DNA of 64,000 nt, taken from contig SIJG01000035.1 of assembly GCA_023374025.1 (NCBI GenBank), forward strand, positions 1,054,001-1,118,000, written 5' to 3'. A program made the position numbers and the translations under genes. This stretch comes from Heterodera schachtii. Taxonomy: Eukaryota; Nematoda; Chromadorea; Rhabditida; Heteroderidae. The notes beneath the pieces were generated by a model that was given only the letters and a program-made list of their open reading frames with translations, searched no databases and was not told where the DNA came from. Below are positions 22,658-32,684 of the stretch, piece by piece; position 1 is the stretch's first letter; every line of letters begins with the position of its first letter.

Positions 22658-23184
22658 AGTGGAAATAGTGGAAAATCACTATTTTACACACAAAAAAAGA
22701 AGACGGCGGTGATGATAGGCGCCGGCAGGGAAATGAAAATCTGAGAGGCATTTATTATCACAAAAATGATCAAACTCACGATTTTTAAGCAAATTTATTA
22801 AAATGAAGTAAAAAATTAAAAGAAAAAATGTGAAAACCATGGAACACAGGGAATTGAACTAATAACGAACGGCATAGACAAAAAATTACAGTTTGAACCA
22901 ATTTTATTAGTTGAATTTGAATGCAATTTGTTAACAAATTTTGTCCAAAAAAGGACAAAAGTTTAGCAATTTTTCAGAAATTTCCCTCTTTTAGATGAAA
23001 ATAAGGCACTACCCCCAAAATCCATTATGCGGATTAATATATTAAAATTAAAATTTTTGAAAACCCAAAGAAAACGACAAATTAAAAAAAATTTTATTAG
23101 TTGAAATTGTACAAATTTCCAAAAATGCTTTGAGTTAAAAACATTCATAATAAATAGTAAATTTTCAAATTTATGGCATTTTTG
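22658..23184. other. Intergenic
   Basis: The 3' flank of the chemoreceptor gene. AT-rich with no coding frame I can support; it ends where the left inverted arm begins. Confidence 0.4.
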
Positions 23185-23761
23185 ATGCTGAACCGCGGGG
23201 TCTTGCCGGTCCAGTACGAAATCGCCGCAAGAGTATCATCTGTTGGAGGCTTGGTTCTATAGCGCGCCACCGGAAATAATTTTGAAATTTATTATGTTTA
23301 ATTAATGTCGTATTTGTTCCAAAGTGGTGTTTGATAAATTGTTTGATCAACAATTCACTCATTGACCCCACCTGTTGCCCTGATCATGAATGGTTTTCGC
23401 CAAATTGTGTGCAATTAACCGAAGGCGGTTGTTTTGTTTGATGCTTCTTTTTTTAGAATCAAATGTGGCTGATTTTTTCATAACTCTTTTTAAACGACTG
23501 TTAATTGTTTCATTTGTGTTTAATGAACAGAGTGGAAGAAAGATTCAATTTGATCGAGTGCAATTAATTAATTAACCAATTAGTAATTGAGTAAAAGAAT
23601 AAAAATTTCCATTTGTGTCGCTCACTCATCAACTGCTGACTGAATTCTTTCAGTTTTTAGCGAACATTTCACAAATTAATTTTTCCTACGTCAATCATCG
23701 TCATGAACTGCTGCCCTTTATGGACAACGAATTGGCTACTTTTCTCACTATTATTTTACGC

Positions 23762-23769
23762 TATTTAAG
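23762..23769 (+). promoter_or_regulatory. TATA-like box of the Gly/Trp-rich gene
   Basis: TATTTAAG lies 72 bp before the ATG at 23,834 and is kept at the same distance in the inverted copy (near 37,015), in a flank that the duplication has conserved. Confidence 0.4.
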
Positions 23770-23833
23770 CACTAAATTTGCAGAGGGAACGACCACTTTT
23801 CATTTTTCCAATTAAAAATAATCAGTGACAAAA

Positions 23834-24124
23834 ATGCTTCACAAAAATGTGCTTCTGATCACTTTACTTCTTCTGGTCGGCGCTTTCATGCAAATGCCAA
23901 CCACAGATGCATGGGGTAATTATTTTCATTTAAAATAAATTTATATCGAAAAATCACACACAAAAAATTCAGGTGGTTGGGGCGGTGGCCCGGGATGGGG
24001 CGGTGGACGCGGCTGGGGAGGCGGACGAGGCTGGGGCGGTGGCCCGGGATGGGGCGGTGGACGCGGTTGGGGTGGCGGCCCCGGATGGGGAGGCGGACGC
24101 GGACGCGGCTGGGGCAAAAAATAA
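23834..24124 (+). CDS. Secreted Gly/Trp-rich peptide, copy 1 (77 aa)
   Basis: Two exons, 23,834-23,915 and 23,973-24,124, are in phase. Exon 1 encodes a textbook signal peptide (MLHKNVLLITLLLLVGAF, cleaved about residue 27). Exon 2 is built of GWGGGPGWGGGRGW repeats and ends WGKK. This is the style of the nematode nlp/cnc peptides (YGGWG-type, epidermal antimicrobial peptides in C. elegans), although the repeat is Trp-based rather than Tyr-based; a structural cuticle or secretion role is also possible. The exon is GC-rich against AT-rich surroundings because of Gly codons. An inverted second copy lies at 36,652-36,946. Confidence 0.85.
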
Positions 24125-25218
24125 AAGAAAAACAAAATTAATTCAATCGCATTCTTAATTGTTCAATTTCGAAATTAACTCATATAATAAACAGCATTTA
24201 TTTCATCATATGATTTTTTTCAACTTAAAATCCATTGAAACAAATTTGAAATTTTATTTGCATTAAAAAACAAAGTCTGTCGATATTTATTTATAAAATA
24301 AATAAATAATAAATTTAAAAAAAATCTATTTTGCAATTTCATTGGGACAATGAAAATGAAAATGGGCAATCATTCATTTCATTAGCAAATATAACCAAAA
24401 AACCGGTTTACCACAACATAATAATAACCAGCAACCAAAAGATGCACAAAAAACGAGAATACCCGACTCGAGACGAGCAATTTCACAGTACACATTCAAT
24501 TGACGGTCCTTGCTTCACATTTTCAGATTCTTTAAATTTCCATTTGCCGGCTAAAAAGGAACAAACTTTCTTTAGCGGTTCCTTAACTCGGCGAATACAA
24601 TGACAGAAATAATTAAAAAAAAACAATTTTCGGAGGTTTAAAACTTAGACCAAGCAGTTAAAATAAGCATCATAAAGCCAAAATAAGTAATAATTTAAAT
24701 TTAATTATTTTTATTAATTTGAAAATTAATTTAAAAGAAAAAACATTTAAAGAAAAATGAAAAATTCTTTAAAAAATATAAGCACATGTTCATCCCTTTG
24801 TTAGTTTTGGAAACACTGAAATAATGGACAACTAACTTTCTCAACCAAATTCTTTTTTGTCATTGAAAAAAACAGAAACCTTAAATAAATTTTTGCAAAA
24901 GTATTTAAATCATTTGTTCATTTTATTATGTTTATTGATTGTGCCTACGCATTTTGCAGAGAGAGGCAATAGGCAACAATAATTTGTTAGTCCCTGCCTT
25001 AAGCACTAGCGTAGATTGACGTAATTTGTTCAATGAATATTTTTTAATTAATAATTTTAAATTATTATTTTATAGCTTAACATTATACAATTTATAATGC
25101 AATAATTTTAATATTTTGTTGCATATCACTTTATTATATTTGATTGCAGAAATAATGTTAAAATGTAGAGTTACACGGGGCCGAGAATTTTGGGCAATGA
25201 TTTAAGCTTCAGATAATA
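24125..25218. other. Spacer within the left arm
   Basis: AT-rich sequence that the right arm keeps only in part (35,950-36,540). The frame at 24,331-24,603 is not conserved there and is probably not coding. A partial family A element end (TAGAGTTACACGGG, then GAATTTTGGGCAA) lies at 25,166-25,197, about 20 bp before the RING gene's ATG. Confidence 0.5.
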
Positions 25219-26780
25219 ATGCTTTTCATTGGCTCTTCCATTTTTATCTTCGGCACTTTTTGCCAATGTCTGGAAATATTGGTGAAGCCTGAAGAAATTG
25301 ATCAATATGATGCGACGATTTACTGCTTTAATAACAAGGAAATGGAACTTTTATTAACTGCCGACAAAGGTTATGGAAACGATAAGCAAAATTCGATAAA
25401 CTCACGAGAAGCCCTAATGCTGAGCATTCCGAACTTACTTTTCACTGAGTGTGCCACAAAAATGCATCGTGTGATGATTCGCATATCTAAAGACGGAAAA
25501 CACGTATGTCAAAATAAATAATCACACTCGGTCACTGCGGAAAATTGGACATGGGCACTTGAATTGTTGTGGCTAAAATTTTTAGGCTATTTAAGTGCTA
25601 CATGCTGGGGAACATTTTTTGGTCCGCAGTTGTCTTGCCCGTCCGTTTGACTAAACTAAATAGTAGAGAAACCTGACGGGTCCAGGGGTCCGGCCGGCTT
25701 TTATCGGACCGCCCGGTCAGTTTTATCGGACAAAGCACTCGCAGTCAATTGTCTATCTAAGGCCGGCCCCGGGCCGGGTACTTTCAAGTCCGGTCATTAA
25801 ATTAAGCGAAAATTACTTGAATTGTTTTTTATTAAGAAAGATTTTGATTTTTGCAAAAATGAAATTTCTACCAGAAAATCAGCAATTGTGCTTAATTTTG
25901 ATGTTGACCCAATGGCACACAAAACATTTCTGATCGATCAAAAGGCATCATTAATTGCTAAAACTTCTGCTGCACTTGCCGATCCGCGTGTGTCGATGAT
26001 TGAATATGAATTGGAGCTCATCTGTTACCTTCAAACAAAAAATAACCCCGATGGAAAATTGTTTTATTTTATTGGAAGTGGCATCCAATTGCGCACTCAG
26101 AAGGGCATCCATGTGCCATTGTATGACAGGGAAGTGTTGAATTTGTGCAAAAAAATTGCCATTGATGTAATTTATAATGGCACAAGGAGGTAATTAACCA
26201 CAAAACTTTTGCTTAATTCAAAATATGATCTGATAATTTAATTTACATCCAGACGGATCAACATACAGAAGGAAAATGATTTCATTTTGAATTCAATTTT
26301 CAAAATTGATATTGATACTCAAACTGCTTACCCGGCAGGGCATTCAAATTTGAAAAATTCTCGCCCTCAATTACGAATTCCTGAACGAAATTTCGGGTTC
26401 TCGGCGCCATTTTTTAAATGATTGTCATATTTGCTAATTTAGGAGCATAGGGAGCCTAAGCCTAACTTCACCAGCCTCGTCAACATTAACATCCGAATTG
26501 CCATCACCTAACGAATCCAATCAAAACGCAAAAACTCCGTCAACGAATGAACAATCAAATAAAAATATCAACTGTATTGAATGCTTGAAAAATATTGTGG
26601 GTGACAGAATGCCAAAAAGAATTTTTCGGATTTTTAATTTAGCGTGATACCGTCTTTTTGCCATGCAAACATTTGGGCACTTGTGACAGTTGTGCCAAGA
26701 AAATATTGGACTCAACGGAAAAGCAATGCCCGGGCTGTGGCAGTCAAATCAAAGAAACATTGAAAATCAATTTTCTATAG
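25219..26780 (+). CDS. Secreted C3HC4 RING protein (357 aa)
   Basis: Five exons, 25,219-25,503, 25,837-26,189, 26,253-26,396, 26,443-26,596 and 26,643-26,780, agree in phase. The start follows a CTTCAG acceptor and gives a hydrophobic signal peptide (MLFIGSSIFIFGTFCQC). The middle 200 residues match nothing I know. The C-terminus is a full RING finger: C305-x2-C308, C320-K-H322, C326-x2-C329 and C341-P-G-C344, in the IAP/MUL1 style with RDTVFLPCKHLGTCDSC, ending 13 residues later. All eight ligands are present, unlike in the 1.8 kb gene. Intron 1 holds a GC-rich repeat (25,655-25,800). The intron 3 donor is GTTCTC, which is weak. It is probably an exported E3 ubiquitin ligase and effector candidate; the role is inferred. 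Confidence 0.8.
25655..25800. repeat. GC-rich dispersed repeat in an intron
   Basis: This segment (GGGGTCCGGCCGGC, GGCCGGCCCCGGGCC, ACTTTCAAGTCCGGTC) is far more GC-rich than its surroundings. A related segment with matching phrases in inverse orientation lies at 35,470-35,600. No protein frame is visible. Confidence 0.6.
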
Positions 26781-28429
26781 AAACTTTGATTATAAATATT
26801 GTTGTTGTGTTAAGTAAGCGGATAACCATAGATAGAATTCATTTGGAATAAGTATACAAGTTATAATTGATTAAAAATTTTGCTTTTCCATATATTTTAA
26901 TCGCGAATTTTAATTTTCCAAATCCAATAAGCCCCATTAATCTTTAGAGGGGATTTCAGTGAAAATTTTCAAAATAAAAGTTCAGTTGAGTGTTATAAAT
27001 GGAATAAGTCTTCTTTTTCTTAACTCAAAGGCGACAGGGCGGCCAAGACGACACAAAATTTTAAAATGTAAATTTAATCAAAGATTTAAAAAAAATACTA
27101 TCTTTAGGACCAAACATTTAAAAATACTTCTATATATTGTGGAAAAATCTGAAAATAAATTTAGAAAATAGGTAATCAGGTTTTAACCCAAAAATTTTCC
27201 CATACATTCCGAAAAAGCGTAATTTCCTATGATGAGAAAGAATTTTTGATGAAAGAAAATTATTAACATTTATTTTATTCAATGTAACAAAAAGGTTTAA
27301 CATAAATAAAATATGATTTTCTTAGACACGAAGTTGGAATTAGGTTTATTTTTACCAAAAAAATATAGAACAATTCGCATGGATAAATTTTATATTTATG
27401 ATTAGGCGACATATAACTAGGGCTCGAAAATATGAATATAAAACCACGAAAGATGGACCAAAAATCTCAATAATATAGATATAATATTATAAAAAGTTAC
27501 ATAAATTTTCCAAAATTTAGAATAATTTCCTCTCTTAAATTCGTTAAATTCAAGTAATAAAATAAAATGAAATAATTGATTTATAAAAATGTCAGTTTTA
27601 AATAAGCAATGAATTTCCCGTTATATTTTTAAAATCATTAGGAAGTTGGCCATGGGTGACACGGAGATCCTTACATAATTGTTTTTTAAGCATTAAAAAA
27701 CATTGTTTAATCGCATTGTTAAAACAACATTAATTATCATTTATTGATCTTACCCATTTGATAATAAACAAAAATCTGCTTACAATTTGTAAGCAAAAGT
27801 TTCATGTGATTTTTGCACGATAGCCTATTTTTAACACCAGCTGTTTACGTCAAAATAAAAAAAACCAATAATTTTATAAATAAATAAAAGTAAAGAAAAA
27901 TTAAATCTCATAAAAGCATTTTAACAGATTCGGGGAATAATAGTGCTGAACCGAACCTAAAAAAGTATCATTGATAATAATTTTAAATTTATTATTGTTT
28001 AAATCTTATTTGCTGAATAATAAATCATAACTTAGCTCAAGCTTAGTCAAATTAAATAATGTTGGTATTGAGCAATAGCTCTAGGTGTCCCGCAACATGA
28101 AACTTTCTTCCAAAGCCAAAAAAATTATCAAATAACATTCTATTTTTCAATAAACGTATCAATTTCTGACTTTAATTGCAAAGGGTAAAGAATAATTTTT
28201 TATGAAATTGTTGTGGTTTGTCTAATAATTCGTATAAAAATTAATGAAACAAAGCTAATTAAACAAACACATCAATTCTGACTTTTTTTTATTTCTTTTA
28301 CGGGGCGAATATTAAAATGTTGTGGAATTATTTGAAATTTGTCAAAAATTCAGACAAATTTTAGTTGAATTTAAATCTGATCAAACAAATTGGTTTACAA
28401 TAAAGATTCACTTGGTTCATTCCTTGACA
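26781..28429. other. Intergenic, end of left arm
   Basis: AT-rich DNA. The part at about 27,650-27,830 matches the outer end of the right arm (35,195-35,370). From there to 28,380 I see nothing. The frame at 26,959-27,171 has no support. Confidence 0.4.
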
Positions 28430-28437
28430 TATAAAAG
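28430..28437 (+). promoter_or_regulatory. TATA box of the pectate-lyase-like gene
   Basis: TATAAAAG lies 83 bp before the ATG, within a flank (TTGGTTCATTCC and onward) that is also present in front of the inverted copy near 45,000, where the box is altered. Confidence 0.5.
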
Positions 28438-28512
28438 GGTGCAAATATCAATGGAAATGTCATAAGATAATTCGAAAAACCAAAATAAATTTAAAATTTA
28501 TATTACTCCTAA

Positions 28513-30378
28513 ATGCTGCCTTTAATTTCATTGTGCATAATTTTTACCCAAATTTCCCAACTCAATGCCGGCTTATGCAAATTCCCAACCCCGAAAAAAA
28601 CTGTTGTTGTACAAACGACAATGACTGTTACAAAGGTTAGTTAAACTCTAATAAATGAAATTGCTTTTTTAATTGTTATTTTTGAATAAGTTTTAACAAA
28701 ATGAAATTAGAACCCGAATGGGACCAGAGTTTCATCGTGACTTTGCCGGGGCTTCCACTCCCGGCTTTTGGGGCAAACATAAGAATTCCCGTTTTGCGGG
28801 AAAAACGGGAATTCTTTTAATCATTTTCCACCCATTTCCAGTCAAAACTATAAAAAAAAAATTTAAATTAAAATATAAATATAAATTAATTTATGAATTA
28901 AACAGAATTTTTAGAATACCGACTATCAGAACACTTTGTTTATCGGCGGTTCCGGCCTTTTGAACGGAGCTTGTGATGTGAAAAACACCAAACTGAAGAA
29001 CTTAATGATTCTGACCGATGGTGTCACCATTGAAAATGCCATTTTCGACACGCCCGGTTATGGCATTTACTGCAAGGGCAGTTGCACCTTAAAGAACATT
29101 TAGTAAAAAATTCTAAGTTTAAATTTAATCATTTAATTTTAAAAAATGTTGAAGCTACAAAAAACTGTGTTACCATGCTGTTGGATTAGCATACACAGAC
29201 ACAAGCAAATCGTACACATACAAAGTGATTGGGGGCGCTGGCCAAGGCTCTGCAGACAAAGTAAACAATTAACTAATTTATCTCATAATTTTCAATGCAA
29301 ATTAAATGATGGATATAGATTTTAACACTTCTTATCGATCGATTTTTCTATTTGTAAACAAATTTCATTAAGTTCGAAAAATGTTGAGAAATTTAAGCTG
29401 ATTAGAAGTTATTGTTAAAATTATAAACTTTAATTCCTGGAAATCTCTATTAATCCCAGAGATCCACATAACGTTCTCGATATAAACTCATATACCTCTA
29501 ACTTCATTAAATTTAATATTTACACTTGAATCTTTCATTTTTAGTATTTCACCCAATCGGGCAAAGGCACAACAATCATTCAAAATTTCTGTGGCGAAGG
29601 TTTGATTAATTAAATTTATATAAAAATGCAAAATGTTTTTAATAAATACAAATTTATTCATCTTTAATAATCAAGGCAAATACGGCAAATTGTGGTGTTC
29701 ATGCGGAAATTGTGGTTTTCAAGCGAAGCGTAGCGTCGAAGTTTATAACACGGTCATGAAGGGCCCCGGACAATCGGTTGTCTGTGAGTTAATTTTGTTG
29801 AAAAAAAGTTTACTAAATTTAACAGAAACTTGAACAATTTTTCATCGAAGAATGAAAATAATTTTATTAAAAAATATGTTAGAAATTAAAAAAAATAAAT
29901 TGTCCAAAAAATTAGCATAATTAATCACAAGGATAATAATCGAATTTTACAATTTTTAAATAAAACAACCTTTTAAAAATTTAAAAGAAATTTGTCAATA
30001 AAATCAGCATAATTTAAGATCATAAAAAATATAAATGTTTGAATCACCCAGAAACATGTAAATATTTCATTCTTTTAAAAACATATGTGAATTTATTTTC
30101 AGCGGTTAATTTAAACTACGGTGACACTGTGCTCTTTTCTGGACTGACTTTATACGGCCAAAGCTCGTCAAGCACCGCAACTAAATACGCTTGCCAAGTA
30201 AATTGTTTGTTTAATTCTGTCAAATATAATTGAACTAATTTTTAATTATTATTTCTTTAAGAATGTTAACGCATTGACTTATGTTGCTCAATTGTATGCT
30301 GCTAGTAGTTTTAATCCGACCGAATCGGGCACTGGTTCTTGCACATACAAAGCTTCATCCATTAAAATTGCGAATTGA
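28513..30378 (+). CDS. PL3 pectate-lyase-like secreted protein (263 aa)
   Basis: Seven exons, 28,513-28,635, 28,915-29,102, 29,155-29,260, 29,545-29,599, 29,676-29,783, 30,103-30,197 and 30,262-30,378, agree in phase. The signal peptide covers residues 1-20. The body is the family 3 right-handed beta-helix: NTLFIGGSGLLNGACDV, GVTIENAIFDTPGYGIYCKG, SCTL, then GKLWCSCGNCGFQAKRSVEV, VNLNYGDTV and a C-terminal GTGSCTYKASSIKI. The conserved Arg of the KR.V segment remains. The stretch after KGSCTL that normally reads as a WWEDV(G/C)EDA-like acidic calcium site is here YYKKLCYHAVGLA, so the acidic pair is gone. Catalysis is therefore doubtful; a binding or new role is possible. PL3 genes in these nematodes are accepted as ancient acquisitions from microbes, later split by introns as here. 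Intron 1 carries a GC-rich repeat (about 28,711-28,820) that is shared with the dead copy. Confidence 0.85.
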
Positions 30379-30986
30379 TCGATGTTCAAAAAAAGAACGA
30401 AGTTTCACTGACAAACTAAACAAGAAATTTATTTAAACCGAAATAATTAAAAATATTTAGTTTTATTAATAATATATTTAACCTAAACAACAATTGATAA
30501 TGCTGTAATATCTTAATAGTATTACTGAAGTCAATGAGTTTAATTTTAAACATATAAATTGTTAGTTTTTATTAACCAAAAAGGTTATATAAACAATAAT
30601 AGATATAGGAAGCCATATCTCTATTATCCTGTAAATTAATATCTTATTTAGTAAATACATATAATTTATAAATTGCTTAAAGTGTTTAAATGAAAAAACC
30701 AATTACAACTGTTCTCACCATAATATTAAACACTTGCTGAATCTTTATTTTAACTCTCCAGAAAACTGAATTTCAAATAATGAATATTTTAACTCTAAAA
30801 ATATTTTAATTTTAATATTTAAGAATCTTTATGATTTTTACCACGCAGATGCTTTTTTAATATAAAAACTGCCATCTTTAAATGTAAACGGCATGACTAA
30901 TTATATAAATTAAATGATTAGTCAGTGCCAAAAAATCGCTGTTCGTCGTTCTTTGATCACTTTCACACAATTTCTGATCAGTCCAG
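30379..30986. other. Intergenic
   Basis: AT-rich 3' region between the convergent pectate-lyase-like gene and the Cys-rich gene. No feature is recognised. Confidence 0.4.
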
Positions 30987-31857
30987 TCAGAGCAGAATGA
31001 CAAGGCCGGCGATTGCAATTGCCAAAGCAAAGCTTGACGGTGGCCCTTTCTCAAGTTTTTCTTTCCAGCAGAAGCCTTTGTCGTCTCCCTTTTTGTAGGC
31101 CACGCATTTGTAGTCCTTTTTTGCGCATGGGTTGCTTTTAGAACAGTCTTAAATGGATTAACCTTAATTGGCATTAAAAATAAAAAATTTCTACCCAGAT
31201 TTGACCCGCTTTAATGACAAATCAATAACGATAAATAAATAAAAATTCTAAATTAACTTTAAAGAGCTTTAAGCATCTTACAAACGTCTCGTTTCTTCGT
31301 TGCACCAATTTCGACCGGCACATTGCCAATGTACCCTTTTTTACGCCACCCGTTAATCGAGCATTTGGCGTACTGGCTCGTGTACACTTTGTTGCAACAG
31401 TTTTTGTAGGTGCAACTGTAGCATTTTTTTGAGCATACGGTACTCCCAGGAGTTGAGCCTGAAATGTCCTTACAGACACCGTTGGGTTGACATTCGATGC
31501 CCGCTTCGGTCAAACCCTATAAATTGAGTGAAAAATTAGCTGCGTTTTTTTTGTTATCCCAAATTTGAGTTTTCGGCAGAAAAATTGTCATAACTTTATG
31601 TGAATAAACAAAAATATGCATTTTTGGCATTTTAGTCCTGAATTTTCTTATAAGCCTGCATAAGGTTATACGAAGAATGCTTATTTCGGGTTTTGTTTTT
31701 TTGAAAAATAGTTGTTTTATTCTAATTGATTTATTAAAAATTAAAAAAGAAGATTATCTATTATAAAAATTTATGTTTAAAACAAAAAAAAACTAAATTT
31801 TCTCACCAAATAAAATTGTAGAAAAATTAAAATTGCAGCAAGATTTACGATGAACAT
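30987..31857 (-). CDS. Secreted Cys-rich protein with GPI-type tail (148 aa)
   Basis: Exons in order are 31,857-31,807 (signal peptide MFIVNLAAILIFLQFYLG), 31,516-31,282 and 31,147-30,987. The second intron uses a strong donor, GTAAGA, and the phases agree. The mature part has Cys-dense blocks (VCSKKCYSCTYKNCCNK; CSKSNPCAKKDYKCV; GFCWKEK) and closes with SSFALAIAIAGLVILL, a hydrophobic end typical of a GPI-anchor signal or a short membrane anchor. If the second intron is retained, the frame would instead stop at 31,259 and give a 102-residue soluble form, so alternative splicing could switch anchoring. I do not recognise the Cys spacing as a named family. Three small Cys-rich secreted genes of different fold lie within 11 kb. 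Confidence 0.7.
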
Positions 31858-32684
31858 GGCAATTCAATTTTGATGTGCTTTATTATATTACGATTTTGTT
31901 TGAAATAATTAAAAATTTTTGTCTACATTTATTTTATATATAATTGTATTATGAAATTTAATAATGCAATAATAATAATGACATGATTATTTATTTCAAG
32001 ATTTTATTTATTTAAAATATTTTATTATTTATAATTTGTATACATGAAAACTTTCGTCGCTTAAATAGTACACAAATTAAGATTAACATAAACAAACAAA
32101 TGGCCAAAAACTGTTTACATTCATTCACAAATCGTCGAATCACATTACATTTATTTTCGTTTTGCCTTTGTCATTTTCCAATTTATTACTAATTTTGCAT
32201 TTCTTTACCTTTCATATGATCCATTGCTTTTTATTCTTTAATAATTGTTGTTTTTTACTTTTGCGTTTTAATATTTGTTTACGAAAGAAAATTTTTTTGG
32301 ATAAAATTTCGCTATTTTCTATTAATCAAATAAGTTTAATTTTCGCAGCTTCACCATTCTTTGGAGAAATTAATAATTTTTTTCAATCAAAACATTTCTT
32401 CTCAATTTTTTTTCGAATATACAACAATTTTTAAAATTGGTTTTAATTTTTATATTTTTATAGACGCATGGTGTTGTCTGAAACGAAAATCCCATCAATT
32501 TTATTTATAAGCCTTCCATTAGAGCGATTAATTTCATTCCCGATTTCGGCGGCAGTGAGGAAGCGGTACGCAGATCCTCGTTTCCGGCAAAACGGAAATG
32601 CCCTGAGCGCCACCCCTAAGTTTGCAAATAGTTTATAAATTGGCACAATTTAAGCATTTATTCTTTAACAAAATTTAACATTTT
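31858..32684. other. Intergenic
   Basis: AT-rich. A frame at 32,162-32,434 is hydrophobic and has no codon or splice support. A less AT-rich patch near 32,540-32,610 may be an old repeat. Confidence 0.4.

Larger units (their letters stand above)
23185..27840 (+). repeat. Left arm of a large inverted duplication
   Basis: Landmarks occur here in one order and again, inverted and in reverse order, at 35,190-38,567: CTTGCCGG and GCGGCGAT-type DNA (23,190), an ATG-started 61-codon frame (23,390), the Gly/Trp-rich gene (23,834), a GGCAATAGGCAACAATAAT phrase (24,965), a TAGAGTTACACGGG end (25,166), a GGCCGGGTACTT phrase (25,774), GTGACACGGAGATCCTTACA (27,656) and CTTACAATTTGTAAGCA (27,780). The RING gene at 25,219-26,780 has no counterpart in the other arm. 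Confidence 0.8.

Noticed and set aside
23941..24135. Pro-rich minus-strand and Ala/Asp-rich plus-strand frames
   Set aside because: Shadows of the Gly/Trp-rich gene copy 1.
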